Part shown: positions 1 to 5,359 of the stretch, piece by piece
Layout of the letters: every line of letters begins with the position of its first letter
How positions within the stretch are numbered: position 1 is the stretch's first letter
Assembly: GCA_018812885.1 (NCBI GenBank)
Contig: JAHJCW010000299.1
Span: forward strand, 1 to 5,359
Source of the DNA: a bacterium
Lineage (GTDB): Bacteria > Fidelibacterota > Marinisomatia > Marinisomatales > JAHJCW01
Direction: 5' to 3'
DNA: 5,359 bases
Notes under the pieces: generated by a model
Seen by the model: the letters and a program-made list of their open reading frames with translations, nothing else
Told to the model about the DNA's origin: nothing
The model's database searches: none
Program-made: the position numbers and the translations under genes

Positions 1-108
1 AGTTTGTTCTATCTGCATTTGAAAGAAAGTGAATTTAGATTTAATTATAGGCATGAAAATATCTATCAAACTATGCTCAAAATCTTTATAAATAAACCGC
101 TCAACTAG
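1..108 (+). CDS. IS1595-family (ISXO2-like) transposase, C-terminal end (partial)
   Basis: Frame 1 is open from the window edge to a TAG stop at 106-108 and encodes 35 residues beginning SLFYLHLKESEFRFNYRHEN. The stretch HLKESEFRFNYRHEN followed by IYQTMLKIFINKPLN closely resembles the C-terminus of ISXO2-like DDE transposases of the IS1595 family, which characteristically end in an E-x-R-[FW]-N-x-R motif, a short helix and a final PL-like tail. The catalytic part of the protein lies outside the window, so intactness cannot be judged. The tail itself shows no frameshift and ends at a natural-looking position. The assignment rests on recalled family resemblance over a short segment. The reading frame is directly visible. 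Confidence 0.72.
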   Translation, partial: SLFYLHLKESEFRFNYRHENIYQTMLKIFINKPLN

Positions 109-120
109 TCTTGACCCTTA
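1..120 (+). mobile_element. Right end of an IS1595-like insertion sequence; outer boundary not resolved
   Basis: The transposase tail ends at 108, so the terminal inverted repeat of the element should lie within the next few tens of bases. The sequence just after the stop (CTTGACCCTTAATAATTA, starting at 110) is a candidate for the end, because it contains the only C-rich cluster in an otherwise A/T-only stretch. The left end is outside the window, so neither the inverted repeat nor the target-site duplication can be confirmed. The end coordinate given is a minimum estimate. If the insertion is recent, the padR operon downstream may now be read from, or separated from, a promoter altered by the element. 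Confidence 0.45.
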
Positions 121-154
121 ATAATTATACTTGAATCAAATAAAATAGTAATTA

Positions 155-222
155 TTACTTGACAATATTATAAAGTGAACACTAATATTAGATTAACAAT
201 AGTAATAGATTAACAATAATTT
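155..222 (+). repeat. Four degenerate direct repeats with a 17-bp period upstream of padR
   Basis: Four units start at 155, 172, 189 and 206. The last two share 13 identical bases (TAGATTAACAATA at 189-201 and 206-218). The first two carry related cores, TTGACAATA at 159-167 and TGAACACTA at 176-184. In all four the hexamer ACA(A/C)TA recurs exactly 17 bp apart (162, 179, 196, 213). These account for every C between 159 and 240. The array sits across the best promoter and immediately before the padR start, so it could be an operator array for PadR or another regulator. PadR sites are usually inverted rather than direct repeats, so this role is uncertain. Low sequence complexity raises the risk of chance similarity, especially for the first two units. 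Confidence 0.5.
159..188 (+). promoter_or_regulatory. Candidate sigma-70-type promoter for the padR operon
   Basis: A perfect -35 hexamer TTGACA lies at 159-164 and a moderate -10 hexamer TAATAT at 183-188, separated by 18 bp. Transcription would start near 195 and leave a leader of about 45 bases before the padR start at 241. The -35 lies in the first unit of the 17-bp repeat array and the -10 spans its second and third units, so a protein bound to the array would compete with RNA polymerase. The -10 match is only 4 of 6 in AT-rich DNA, hence moderate confidence. Confidence 0.42.
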
Positions 223-240
223 ATTAAAAGAGAAATAATT

Positions 241-606
241 ATGGAAAATTTAGCTGATAAGAAATTTCAAAAGGAAATTAATGCTGGTACTGCGGCCTTG
301 GTTTTGTTATCAACATTAAATTATAGCTTAGAACAAATGTATGGATATCAAATTGCTAAACAATTAGAAGCAGGTAGAGATGAAATACCCATGATTAAGC
401 AAGGTACTTTATATCCTGTATTAAGATCCTTAGAAAACAGTGGTTTGTTAAAAAGTCTGGTTGAACCATCGGTTACCGGTCCGCCAAGAAAATATTATCA
501 AATTACAGAAGTAGGAAGAGATACTCTTGTACGATGGACTGATATATGGGAACAGACAAAATTATTTGTAGATTCAATACTAGAAGGAGGAAAAAATGAT
601 AAATAG
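241..606 (+). CDS. PadR-family transcriptional regulator
   Basis: The 121-residue product is a small winged-helix DNA-binding protein. The PadR signature is clear: YGYQIAKQLE (residues 34-43), then KQGTLYPVLRSLENSGLL (53-70) as recognition helix and following helix, and GPPRKYYQITEVGRDTL (80-96) as the wing and start of the C-terminal dimerisation helix. The length matches the short subfamily s1, which has one C-terminal helix. PadR proteins are usually cytoplasmic dimeric repressors, often of adjacent membrane-protein genes and of themselves. The gene overlaps the next one by 11 bp, so the two are almost certainly co-transcribed. The start ATG is preceded only by a weak AAAAGAGA (226-233). 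No earlier in-frame start is better supported. Effector and target are unknown. Autoregulation through the repeats just upstream is an inference. Confidence 0.93.
   Translation: MENLADKKFQKEINAGTAALVLLSTLNYSLEQMYGYQIAKQLEAGRDEIPMIKQGTLYPVLRSLENSGLLKSLVEPSVTGPPRKYYQITEVGRDTLVRWTDIWEQTKLFVDSILEGGKNDK
584..590 (+). promoter_or_regulatory. Strong Shine-Dalgarno site inside padR for the overlapping membrane-protein gene
   Basis: AAGGAGG lies five bases before the ATG at 596 and is still inside the padR coding region. It fixes the start of the second gene. Together with the 11-bp overlap it suggests translational coupling. padR itself has a poor site, so the second protein may be made in excess of the regulator. 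Confidence 0.75.
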
Positions 607-1486
607 TATAGATGAATATTTGAATTCTTTGAAAAAGGAATTAAAAGGTTGTGATAGTGCTACAATTCAAGATGCCCTATCAGACGCTGAAGAACATTTG
701 AGGACGGCAATAGACAAGGGACTTGAAGAAAGCGATAAAGTTGTTGAAGCTGATATACTATCAGAAGTGATTGAGAAGTATGGCGCTCCTGATGAAATTG
801 CCAACGCTTATCGTGATATTGAAGATCGAATTAGACCTGCGTTTGCAAGAGACCAAGTATCAAGCAATAAATCTTGGATATTAAGATTTTTTGGTATTTT
901 TACTGATGCCGGAGCTTGGAGTTCTCTAATATATATGATTTTTGCTCTGGTTACAGGAATTATTTATTTTACATGGGCTGTTACCGGTATATCAATTGGA
1001 GTATCTATGATTATTCTTATCATAGGAGTACCGATTATTATATTATTTCTATATTCCGTGAGAGGAATCGCCTTTATAGAAGGGCGTATTGTTGAAGCGC
1101 TATTGGGAGAGAGGATGCCAAGACGTTCCCGATTCACAGATAAAAATGTAAAATTATGGGATAGAATAAAAAATCTATTTACTGATCGCAGGACTTGGAC
1201 AGGAATTTTGTACTTAATACTACAATTACCAATTGGTATTATTTATTTCACTATAATGACTGTATTAATTGCATTATCAATTGCAAGTATATTTGCTCCA
1301 ATTGCAGAGATAATATGGCAAATTCCAATTGTACAAACGGGTAACATAGAATATGTTATACCTGTTGTACTATTACCGCTTATTACAGTGTTAGGATTTT
1401 TACTGCTAACAATTACCATGCACTTGGCAAAGTTTGTTGGAAAAATCCATGGGAAGTATGCTAAAATATTATTGGTAAGTGAATAG
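596..1486 (+). CDS. HAAS-like / 'putative sensor' domain integral membrane protein
   Basis: The 296-residue protein has two parts. Residues 1-80 are a charged alpha-helical cytoplasmic segment (IDEYLNSLKKEL, then DALSDAEEHL, then VIEKYGAPDEIANAYR) resembling the HAAS/DUF1700 domain, which is commonly encoded next to PadR regulators. Residues about 100-290 are strongly hydrophobic and resemble the 'putative sensor' domain (Pfam PF13796), best known from actinobacterial histidine kinases. This part has an internal two-fold repeat 93 residues apart: FTD at 102-104 and 195-197, W108 and W201, GIIYFT at 121-126 and 214-219. The end (TMHLAKFVGKIHGKYAKILL) also fits that domain. Around four to five membrane segments are visible. 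No kinase or other output domain follows, so any signal would have to pass through the HAAS segment or a partner, perhaps the PadR protein. Domain calls come from recalled family patterns. The function is not known. Confidence 0.8.
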   Translation: MINSIDEYLNSLKKELKGCDSATIQDALSDAEEHLRTAIDKGLEESDKVVEADILSEVIEKYGAPDEIANAYRDIEDRIRPAFARDQVSSNKSWILRFFGIFTDAGAWSSLIYMIFALVTGIIYFTWAVTGISIGVSMIILIIGVPIIILFLYSVRGIAFIEGRIVEALLGERMPRRSRFTDKNVKLWDRIKNLFTDRRTWTGILYLILQLPIGIIYFTIMTVLIALSIASIFAPIAEIIWQIPIVQTGNIEYVIPVVLLPLITVLGFLLLTITMHLAKFVGKIHGKYAKILLVSE

Positions 1487-1505
1487 TTCCACTTTTTTGA
1501 AGATT

Positions 1506-1541
1506 AACCCTCAAGGTTTCTAATACCTTGAGGGTTTTATT
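1506..1541 (+). terminator. Rho-independent terminator after the padR operon
   Basis: A perfect 12-bp stem (AACCCTCAAGGT at 1506-1517 paired with ACCTTGAGGGTT at 1525-1536) encloses a 7-base loop and runs into TTTTATTTATT. It starts 19 bases after the membrane-protein stop. On the opposite strand the hairpin follows the small ORF ending at 1541, but there the tail is AATCTTCAAAA, so termination in that direction would be weaker. Confidence 0.92.
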
Positions 1542-1690
1542 TATTGTTCAATATTTTCATCCGCCAAATATATCCATGCACTTTCAATCGGATGAGAGTT
1601 AGCTTCATCAATAATAATTAATTGATTTGTTTGATTTGTGGCACAACCTGTTAGAAATAATAGATTCAGCGTTAATTCTTGTTTCAGCAT
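1541..1690 (-). CDS. Small putative lipoprotein (49 aa), possibly a truncated remnant
   Basis: A short ORF on the minus strand starts with ATG at 1690, 20 bp beyond the pepD stop, and ends with TAA at 1541 beside the terminator hairpin. The product begins MLKQELTLNLLFLTGCATNQ, with a short hydrophobic stretch and a good lipobox L13-T14-G15-C16, so the mature peptide would be 34 residues. The part after the lipobox, LIIIDEANSHPIESAWIYLAD, is reminiscent of the start of carboxypeptidase-regulatory-like beta-sandwich domains (V-x-D-x(n)-P-I-x-[GS]-A-x-[VI]), which are about 80 residues when complete. This suggests a truncated larger lipoprotein, although no continuation is visible in other frames. 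A possible AGGA ribosome site lies at 1702-1705, 11 bases from the ATG, and the gene could be read from the pepD transcript. The signal core is short for a lipoprotein, and expression is unproven. Confidence 0.45.
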   Translation of the reverse strand: MLKQELTLNLLFLTGCATNQTNQLIIIDEANSHPIESAWIYLADENIEQ

Positions 1691-1710
1691 ATGATCATGA
1701 TTCCTATATT

Positions 1711-3165
1711 CTACTTAATCCGTTTTAATACTTCTAATAGATATGACCAGAACTTTTGAACTGAGCTTATTTGTACTTTTTCATCAGGCGAGTGCGGACC
1801 GGTAATATTTGGTCCAAATGAAATCATTTCCATATCTGGATAATTTTTACCTATTATACCGCATTCTAAACCGCCATGTCCGGCTGCAATTTTTGCCTTT
1901 TCATCAAACATTTTAAAATAAATATCGCTCATAAATTTTACGATTGGTGCCTCAGGTTTTGGTATCCACCCTGGATACCCGCTGGATAGCTTCATGTCAA
2001 TTCCTGCTAATGCAAATGTGCTTACTATTGACTGTGCAAAATCAATTTTTTCTGTTTCTACCGCTCCGCGAGTAAGATTTTGAATAGTATAATTACCATC
2101 ATTCAAAATTATTCGAGCAAGATTATTAGAGGTTTGTGTTAGGTTTTCCATGTCCGGACTCATTCTGTAAACACCGTTTGGACAGGCATATATTGCATAA
2201 AGAAATTTTTCTTGGAATTCATTTTTAACTACATTTTTAGGAATATCAATTTCTTCTAAAATAATGTTTAATTCTGGGTCAGTTGTTTTGTATTCTTTAC
2301 TGATTATTAATGTAAGATCATCAATATATTTTTCAAAATTATCACCACTTCCTTTTGGTATAACTATCTCAGCAAGAGATTCCCTAGGAATCGCATTGCG
2401 TAAACTACCACCATCGATTGACGCAATACGTATATCATGCTCTTTAGAAGCTGTAAATAATATGCGATTCATTAATTTATTTGCATTTCCACGACCTAAA
2501 TGAATTTGAATCCCGGAATGTCCCCCGGTAAGCCCTTTTATACTAATTTTATAACTTTTAAAATCATCTTGTTTAATAGCTTGTTGTTGATATGTCCCAT
2601 TAGCAATAATATCTATTCCACCAGCACATCCAATTGTCAATTCATCATCTTCCTCCGAATCAAGATTTAACAATTTATTTCCGTTCAGTAATCCACTTTT
2701 TAGCCCTTTTGCACCTGTCATTCCGGTTTCTTCGTCTACTGTGAATAATGCTTCGATAGGAGGGTGAGGGATATCTGTTGATTCCAAAATTGCCATTGCT
2801 GCAGCGACACCGATTCCATTATCAGCACCAAGTGTAGTTCCTTTTGCTTTTACCCAATCGCCAGCGATGTACATTTCAATTCCATCTTTTTCGAAATCGT
2901 GTTCAACATCGGCATTCTTCTGTGGAACCATATCCATATGTGCTTGCAGAACGATTGGTGTTCTTTTCTCCATTCCCTTAAACGCCGGTTTCTTGATGAT
3001 CACATTGCCAATATCATCAACAAATGTTTGTAAGTTTAGTTTTTCCCCAAAATCTTTGATGAATTGAACAGCTTTAGCTTCTTTTTTCGATGGTCTAGGA
3101 ACAGTGTTGAGATTCGCAAAATTAGTCCACAATGTTTTTGGTTGTAATTCTTTTATGTTATTCAT
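1711..3165 (-). CDS. pepD: Aminoacyl-histidine dipeptidase (PepD, peptidase family M20C)
   Basis: This cytosolic di-zinc peptidase hydrolyses Xaa-His dipeptides such as carnosine and various other dipeptides. With the start chosen here it has 484 residues, almost the same as the 485 of E. coli PepD, and it aligns end to end from recall. Zinc-site and catalytic motifs are intact: AHMD (H76, D78), GADNG (D115), DEETG (E145, E146), LDSEE (D169), HGGLECG (430-436) and GPHSPDE (H458). The lid/dimerisation segment includes KGLTGGHSGIQIHLGRGNANK (first motif residues 210-219) and LRNAIPRE (255-262). The start is taken at ATG 3165, because the product then begins MNNIKELQPKTLW, matching family N-termini. 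The frame is open back to a TTG at 3207, but those 14 extra residues do not resemble the family. The gene is convergent with the padR operon and divergent from the inhibitor/peptidase pair. Its product is a housekeeping enzyme and probably unrelated to either. Confidence 0.95.
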   Translation of the reverse strand: MNNIKELQPKTLWTNFANLNTVPRPSKKEAKAVQFIKDFGEKLNLQTFVDDIGNVIIKKPAFKGMEKRTPIVLQAHMDMVPQKNADVEHDFEKDGIEMYIAGDWVKAKGTTLGADNGIGVAAAMAILESTDIPHPPIEALFTVDEETGMTGAKGLKSGLLNGNKLLNLDSEEDDELTIGCAGGIDIIANGTYQQQAIKQDDFKSYKISIKGLTGGHSGIQIHLGRGNANKLMNRILFTASKEHDIRIASIDGGSLRNAIPRESLAEIVIPKGSGDNFEKYIDDLTLIISKEYKTTDPELNIILEEIDIPKNVVKNEFQEKFLYAIYACPNGVYRMSPDMENLTQTSNNLARIILNDGNYTIQNLTRGAVETEKIDFAQSIVSTFALAGIDMKLSSGYPGWIPKPEAPIVKFMSDIYFKMFDEKAKIAAGHGGLECGIIGKNYPDMEMISFGPNITGPHSPDEKVQISSVQKFWSYLLEVLKRIK

Positions 3166-3227
3166 ATTCCACTTTAATTGATTATTATTAGAAAAATCGA
3201 GGCACAAATTATGTAAAGTACTTTTTT

Positions 3228-3256
3228 ATTACAATCAGTTATAAAAGCTTTGTCAA
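3228..3256 (-). promoter_or_regulatory. Sigma-70-type promoter for pepD
   Basis: Read on the minus strand, a perfect -35 TTGACA (3256-3251) is followed after exactly 17 bp by TGTAAT (3233-3228), a 5-of-6 match to the -10 consensus. Transcription would begin near 3221, leaving about 55 bases of leader before the ATG at 3165. This supports the ATG at 3165 over the TTG at 3207, which would leave a leader of only about 14 bases. Confidence 0.72.
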
Positions 3257-3347
3257 TATAAATTATCAATCATAAATCGGTTAATTATATACTCCAAAAT
3301 AAATAATACCATTTTAACTGTTGTTATTTGTATATTTTTGTACTATT

Positions 3348-3354
3348 AAGGGAG
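3348..3354 (+). promoter_or_regulatory. Ribosome binding site of the chagasin-like gene
   Basis: AAGGGAG lies six bases before the ATG at 3361 and fixes that start. The 150-bp divergent gap with pepD must hold the promoter for this gene. No convincing TTGACA/TATAAT pair is seen on the + strand. A stretch TATTTTTG at 3333-3340 fits the TAnnTTTG form used by Bacteroidota sigma factors, but a matching upstream element is not evident. Confidence 0.65.
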
Positions 3355-3360
3355 TAATAA

Positions 3361-3753
3361 ATGAAAAAATATTTCATTCTTTTAATATCTATAGTTCTTC
3401 TTTTTATCTTAATTGGTTGTTCTTCAACTACTATTTCCATAAAAGAAAATAATCAAAAAGAAAAATATTCATTAAGGGAAGGTGATATAATTGAGGTTAT
3501 TCTAAATGCAAATCCCTCTACTGGTTATATATGGCAAATAGTAAATATCGACAATTTAAAACTCACATTGGTTGATGAAACCTATACCGCAAAAACAATA
3601 AATAAAGACATAGTTGGTAGTGGTGGAAATAAAATATATCATTTTAAAGCAATAAGCAAGGGTAACACAGCTATTGAGCTCATCTATTTTCGTCCATTTG
3701 AAAAAGAATTACTACCGAATAAGAAGTCCCAAGTCAATTTAGATATTCGATAA
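3361..3753 (+). CDS. Chagasin-family (I42) cysteine peptidase inhibitor, lipoprotein
   Basis: The 130-residue protein starts with a lipoprotein signal peptide: MKK, a hydrophobic run, and lipobox L17-I18-G19-C20. The mature part would therefore be tethered by lipid at C20 in the cell envelope. The rest is a chagasin-type immunoglobulin-like domain. All three inhibitory loops of the family are recognisable: NPSTGY at 51-56 (family NPTTGY/F), GSGG at 86-89 (family GxGG), and RPF at 111-113 (family RPW). In characterised chagasins these loops form a tripartite wedge that blocks the active site of papain-like C1 peptidases. The Trp-to-Phe change in the last loop is the only departure. The next gene, 50 bp downstream, encodes exactly such a C1 peptidase, so this protein is probably its dedicated inhibitor, protecting the envelope during secretion. 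The family call is well supported by motifs. The pairing is an inference. Confidence 0.9.
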   Translation: MKKYFILLISIVLLFILIGCSSTTISIKENNQKEKYSLREGDIIEVILNANPSTGYIWQIVNIDNLKLTLVDETYTAKTINKDIVGSGGNKIYHFKAISKGNTAIELIYFRPFEKELLPNKKSQVNLDIR

Positions 3754-3790
3754 TGTTTTTATGAGTATTTTAACTCTGTAACATATTTAA

Positions 3791-3797
3791 AAAGGAG
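3791..3797 (+). promoter_or_regulatory. Strong ribosome binding site of the C1 peptidase gene
   Basis: AAAGGAG lies six bases before the ATG at 3804, in the 50-bp gap after the inhibitor stop. The gap shows neither a convincing terminator nor a clear promoter of its own, which favours co-transcription with the inhibitor gene. Confidence 0.75.
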
Positions 3798-3803
3798 TTT
3801 GAT

Positions 3804-5359
3804 ATGCGCTATATTCTAATTATTATATCTTTATTAAATCTGCTTTGTGCGCAAAGTAATGAACCTCAAGTAGCACCACTAAATCCTAAATTTATTAAAT
3901 ATCAAGAAGATAAAAAGAAAGGATTAATACATAAAATTAATTCTGAAGGTTTTTATAATGGTATAATACCACACCCTACGGATTATAAAATTGAAACCCC
4001 TAGAAATTTTAAGATTAATTTCACATTCCCCGAAAAATACGATTTACGTGATGGTGGCTATGTAACACCTATAAAAAATCAAGGTAGTTGCGGTTCTTGT
4101 TGGATATTTGCAACTATGGGTTCAATTGAATCTTATTGGAAAAAAATGGGATTGGGTAATATCGATTTATCTGAAAACAACGCTGCAAACGAGAATGGTT
4201 TTGAGGGTGATCCGTGCGATGGTGGAAATGCCAAACAGATTACTCCATATTTAATACGTGGTGATGGTCCAATCTCGGAGGTTGACGATCCATATACTTT
4301 AGGAAAAACACTATATAATCCCATGTCCGATCCGCAAGGTATAGTCACAGAAGCACGATTTTTGCCGAATGATATGGACGTAATTAAACAAAGTATTACA
4401 GATTATGGCGGATTATTTTCCTCGTTTTGGTGGTATGAGGTTGAAGATGGAGATTTTTGGAATTACTATAATCAAACCAACAATACTTACTTTTATAGCA
4501 GCAATCCGAATGATACTACAAATACAGGTCACGCTATTGTGTTAATAGGTTGGGATGACAATATGCAAACAACGGGTGGAACCGGTGCTTGGATTGTAAA
4601 AAATAGTTGGGGCAGTAATTTTGGAGAAAATGGTTATTTTTATATTTCATATCAGGATGCATTTATTAATTCCGGGCAGATTGCCAGTTGGCCGGGGCGT
4701 CGCGATTACAATGAACATTCAACAATTTATTACTATGATAAGCTTGGACATTTAGCTGATTGGGGATATGATGATGGAATAGATTATGCCCTCGTTAAGT
4801 ATACCATCAACAATGATGAGACCCTGTTTAAGGTAGGCACTTACATGGTACGAGGTAATTCACAACTCAGTTTTGATATTTGGGATGATTTTAATAATGG
4901 CGTATTAAGTACTCTGCTTGGCAATACATCAGTAGCAAATGTTAATAATTGTGATTATCCTGGTTATTATACCTATGATATTCCAAGCCCAATAGCAGTT
5001 ACTGCTAGTGATGATATTTATATTCGTGTTAGATATAAAACGACTGGCTATGGTTATCCAATTCCTATTGAAGGGTATAGTGAAGACTATGCTAACCCTC
5101 AAATAGAAGCCGAGGGTTTCTGGATTAGTTCTAATGGAGATTCTAATTCTTGGTACCAAGTTAGCGGTAATGTTGACCGCCCTTACGATCCTTGTATTAA
5201 ACTATATACTACAATAACTGCATGGGTTGCAGTAGAAAACCATATTACAAATTCCATGGAATTCAAACTAGACCAAAATTATCCTAATCCATTCAATCCT
5301 GCGACTACAATTACCTTTGATCTATCAGAAGATACTGATATAAAAATATTAATCTATGA
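3804..5359 (+). CDS. Secreted papain-family (C1A) cysteine peptidase with lectin-like and T9SS-type sorting domains (3' end cut)
   Basis: The frame is open for 518 codons plus two bases to the window edge with no stop. Residues 1-16 form a signal peptide (MRYILIIISLLNLLCA), followed by a short pro-region to about 75 without an obvious ERFNIN helix. The peptidase domain runs from about 76 to 300. YDLRDGGYVTPIKNQ gives the oxyanion Q93, GSCGSCW gives catalytic C99, TGHAIVLIGW gives H243, and VKNSWG gives N267. C96 and C138 (PCDGGN) match the conserved papain Cys22-Cys63 disulfide. Residues about 306-455 (YYYDKLGHLADWGYDD, then the VGTYMVRGNSQLSFDIW region) resemble the lectin-like domain that follows bacterial C1A peptidases (Pfam PF18560). 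From about 486, MEFKLDQNYPNPFNPATTI begins a type A type IX secretion sorting domain, of which probably 50 or so residues are missing. The enzyme is likely cell-surface or extracellular. Its neighbour is a cognate-type inhibitor. Substrate unknown. Confidence 0.93.
   Translation, partial: MRYILIIISLLNLLCAQSNEPQVAPLNPKFIKYQEDKKKGLIHKINSEGFYNGIIPHPTDYKIETPRNFKINFTFPEKYDLRDGGYVTPIKNQGSCGSCWIFATMGSIESYWKKMGLGNIDLSENNAANENGFEGDPCDGGNAKQITPYLIRGDGPISEVDDPYTLGKTLYNPMSDPQGIVTEARFLPNDMDVIKQSITDYGGLFSSFWWYEVEDGDFWNYYNQTNNTYFYSSNPNDTTNTGHAIVLIGWDDNMQTTGGTGAWIVKNSWGSNFGENGYFYISYQDAFINSGQIASWPGRRDYNEHSTIYYYDKLGHLADWGYDDGIDYALVKYTINNDETLFKVGTYMVRGNSQLSFDIWDDFNNGVLSTLLGNTSVANVNNCDYPGYYTYDIPSPIAVTASDDIYIRVRYKTTGYGYPIPIEGYSEDYANPQIEAEGFWISSNGDSNSWYQVSGNVDRPYDPCIKLYTTITAWVAVENHITNSMEFKLDQNYPNPFNPATTITFDLSEDTDIKILIY

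Noticed and set aside
155..222. CRISPR array or replication-origin iterons
   Set aside because: The units are contiguous 17-mers without unique spacers, which excludes CRISPR. No replication initiator gene or DnaA boxes are seen nearby.
2264..2503. 79-codon open frame on the + strand
   Set aside because: It lies entirely antisense to pepD, whose protein matches the M20C family throughout. The antisense product shows no recognisable motif.
2867..3067. 66-codon open frame on the + strand
   Set aside because: Antisense shadow of the N-terminal zinc-binding part of pepD; no ribosome site and no family resemblance.
3166..3207. N-terminal extension of pepD from a TTG codon
   Set aside because: The extra residues do not resemble PepD N-termini and the leader from the likely promoter would be only about 14 bases. 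ATG 3165 gives the usual family length.
3762..3775. Possible hairpin (GAGT...ACTC) between inhibitor and peptidase genes
   Set aside because: The stem has only 4 bp and is not followed by a T-run, so it is not a credible terminator.
3846..3848. Cys15 of the peptidase signal peptide as a lipoprotein anchor
   Set aside because: The residue before it is Leu, whereas a lipobox needs Gly, Ala or Ser there. Cleavage after Ala16 by ordinary signal peptidase is more likely.
4133..4348. 71-codon open frame on the - strand
   Set aside because: Antisense to the catalytic domain of the C1A peptidase, with no motif of its own.
4929..5159. 76-codon open frame on the - strand
   Set aside because: Antisense to the lectin-like domain; low-complexity Ile/Asn/Thr-rich translation typical of a shadow frame.

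Overview
This AT-rich window (roughly one third G+C by eye) most likely comes from a Gram-negative bacterium of the FCB group or a neighbour of it, such as Cloacimonadota, Ignavibacteria, Calditrichota or Marinimicrobia. The main clue is the cell-surface sorting-type segment (NYPNPFNP) at the end of the last gene, together with two lipobox lipoproteins. Strong Shine-Dalgarno sites (584-590, 3348-3354, 3791-3797) and good TTGACA-type promoters argue against a typical Bacteroidales genome. The phylum call is an inference.

Layout. Bases 1-108 are the tail of an IS1595-family (ISXO2-like) transposase, so an insertion sequence abuts the left edge. Bases 109-240 hold no gene. They contain a candidate promoter and a degenerate array of four 17-bp-period repeats, just ahead of a two-gene operon (241-1486). 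This operon encodes a PadR-family regulator and a membrane protein with a HAAS-like N-terminus and a two-fold repeated 'putative sensor' membrane domain; the genes overlap by 11 bp. A strong rho-independent terminator follows at 1506-1541. On the opposite strand lie pepD (1711-3165, an M20C aminoacyl-histidine dipeptidase) and, 20 bp downstream of it, a 49-codon lipoprotein-like ORF (1541-1690). pepD has a very good promoter at 3228-3256.

The most interesting part is 3361-5359, a two-gene cluster on the + strand. The first gene encodes a lipoprotein of the chagasin family (MEROPS I42, inhibitors of papain-like cysteine peptidases). Fifty bases later comes an exported papain-family (C1A) cysteine peptidase with an intact Gln-Cys-His-Asn catalytic set, a lectin-like domain and the beginning of a T9SS-type C-terminal sorting domain. 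It is cut by the window edge. The arrangement suggests a membrane-anchored inhibitor that protects the cell envelope from its own secreted peptidase. The functional pairing is inferred from family knowledge and synteny, not shown directly.
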